Positions 63,861-64,000 of a stretch of 64,000 nucleotides of DNA are shown one piece after another (position 1 is the first letter of the stretch; every line of letters starts with the position of its first letter). The stretch covers positions 2,582,001 through 2,646,000 of the forward strand of contig NC_009485.1 in assembly GCF_000015165.1 (NCBI RefSeq), written 5' to 3'. Source of the DNA: Bradyrhizobium sp. BTAi1. Its GTDB lineage: Bacteria > Pseudomonadota > Alphaproteobacteria > Rhizobiales > Xanthobacteraceae. The notes beneath the pieces are model-generated. The model worked only from the letters and a program-made list of their open reading frames with translations. It was not told where the DNA came from and did no database searches. A program made the position numbers and the translations under genes.

Positions 63861-64000
63861 CCGGCCTGGTCCGTCGTTTCGGATCGCTGCGCGCGGTCGA
63901 CGGACTCGTGCTGTCCGTGGAGCCAGGGCAGATCCATGCGCTGATCGGTCCCAACGGCGCCGGCAAGACCACGGCCTTCAACTGCATCTCCGGCTTTCTG
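63842..64000 (+). CDS. LivG-type ABC ATPase, 3' end beyond window
   Basis: From the ATG at 63842, inside the end of the livM-type gene, 53 codons reach the window edge. They include LTVTGLVRRFGSLRAVDG and Walker A GPNGAGKTT followed by AFNCISGFL, which is the start of a LivG-type ATPase. The signature and Walker B motifs lie outside the window. Confidence 0.88.
   Translation, partial: MALLTVTGLVRRFGSLRAVDGLVLSVEPGQIHALIGPNGAGKTTAFNCISGFL

Overview
The window is about 65% GC, densely packed, and dominated by ABC transporters and flavin monooxygenases. This, the protein families and a repeat block at 57.8-58.3 kb that I recognise from memory all point to an alphaproteobacterium of the Bradyrhizobium type. 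The species cannot be fixed from the sequence alone. One intact tRNA (Gln, TTG anticodon, 1194-1268) lies near the left edge. I see no transposase, integrase or CRISPR array.

Nearly everything from 1.7 kb to the right edge is consistent with scavenging sulfur from organic compounds. Left part (1.7-15.2 kb): a rhodanese, a broken vanadium-haloperoxidase-like gene, an amino-acid-type ABC transporter with permease and ATPase fused, an alpha/beta hydrolase, a DMT exporter, an orphan sulfonate-binding protein, and an operon of a 2-oxoglutarate oxygenase, MetY and methionine-salvage MtnB-MtnD-MtnC. On the minus strand at 15.3-20.7 kb are two closely related permeases flanking a binding protein, with no ATPase, followed by CopC and a CopD fusion. 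An Rrf2 regulator and a groESL pair lie at 21.4-24.5 kb.

The centre of the window is a set of homologues of the dibenzothiophene desulfurization (Dsz) enzymes. At 25.0-27.4 kb a DszC/SfnB-type monooxygenase is translationally coupled to a gene that looks like an ABC binding protein but carries the Cys, His, Arg and Gly pattern of the DszB sulfinate desulfinase and has no signal peptide. At 27.6-29.6 kb is a flavoprotein/[2Fe-2S] pair. At 30.3-38.4 kb two DszA/NtaA-type FMN monooxygenases bracket a complete Dpp-type transporter. TauABC (38.4-41.1 kb, minus), an SsuD/SfnG-type monooxygenase and a CUT1-type transporter follow. A 10.3-kb operon (47.4-57.7 kb) then joins a third DszA-type enzyme, a Liv-type transporter and three tandem SfnB/DszC paralogues.

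The right end has a DUF1330/RidA pair, another acyl-CoA-dehydrogenase-fold monooxygenase, and a second Liv-type cassette that runs off the edge. My reading is that each module imports one class of organosulfur compound and the adjacent oxygenases cleave its C-S bonds, with released sulfite, sulfide or thiol captured partly by MetY. No flavin reductase, sulfite reductase or CysB-type regulator is visible here, so these must be supplied from elsewhere.
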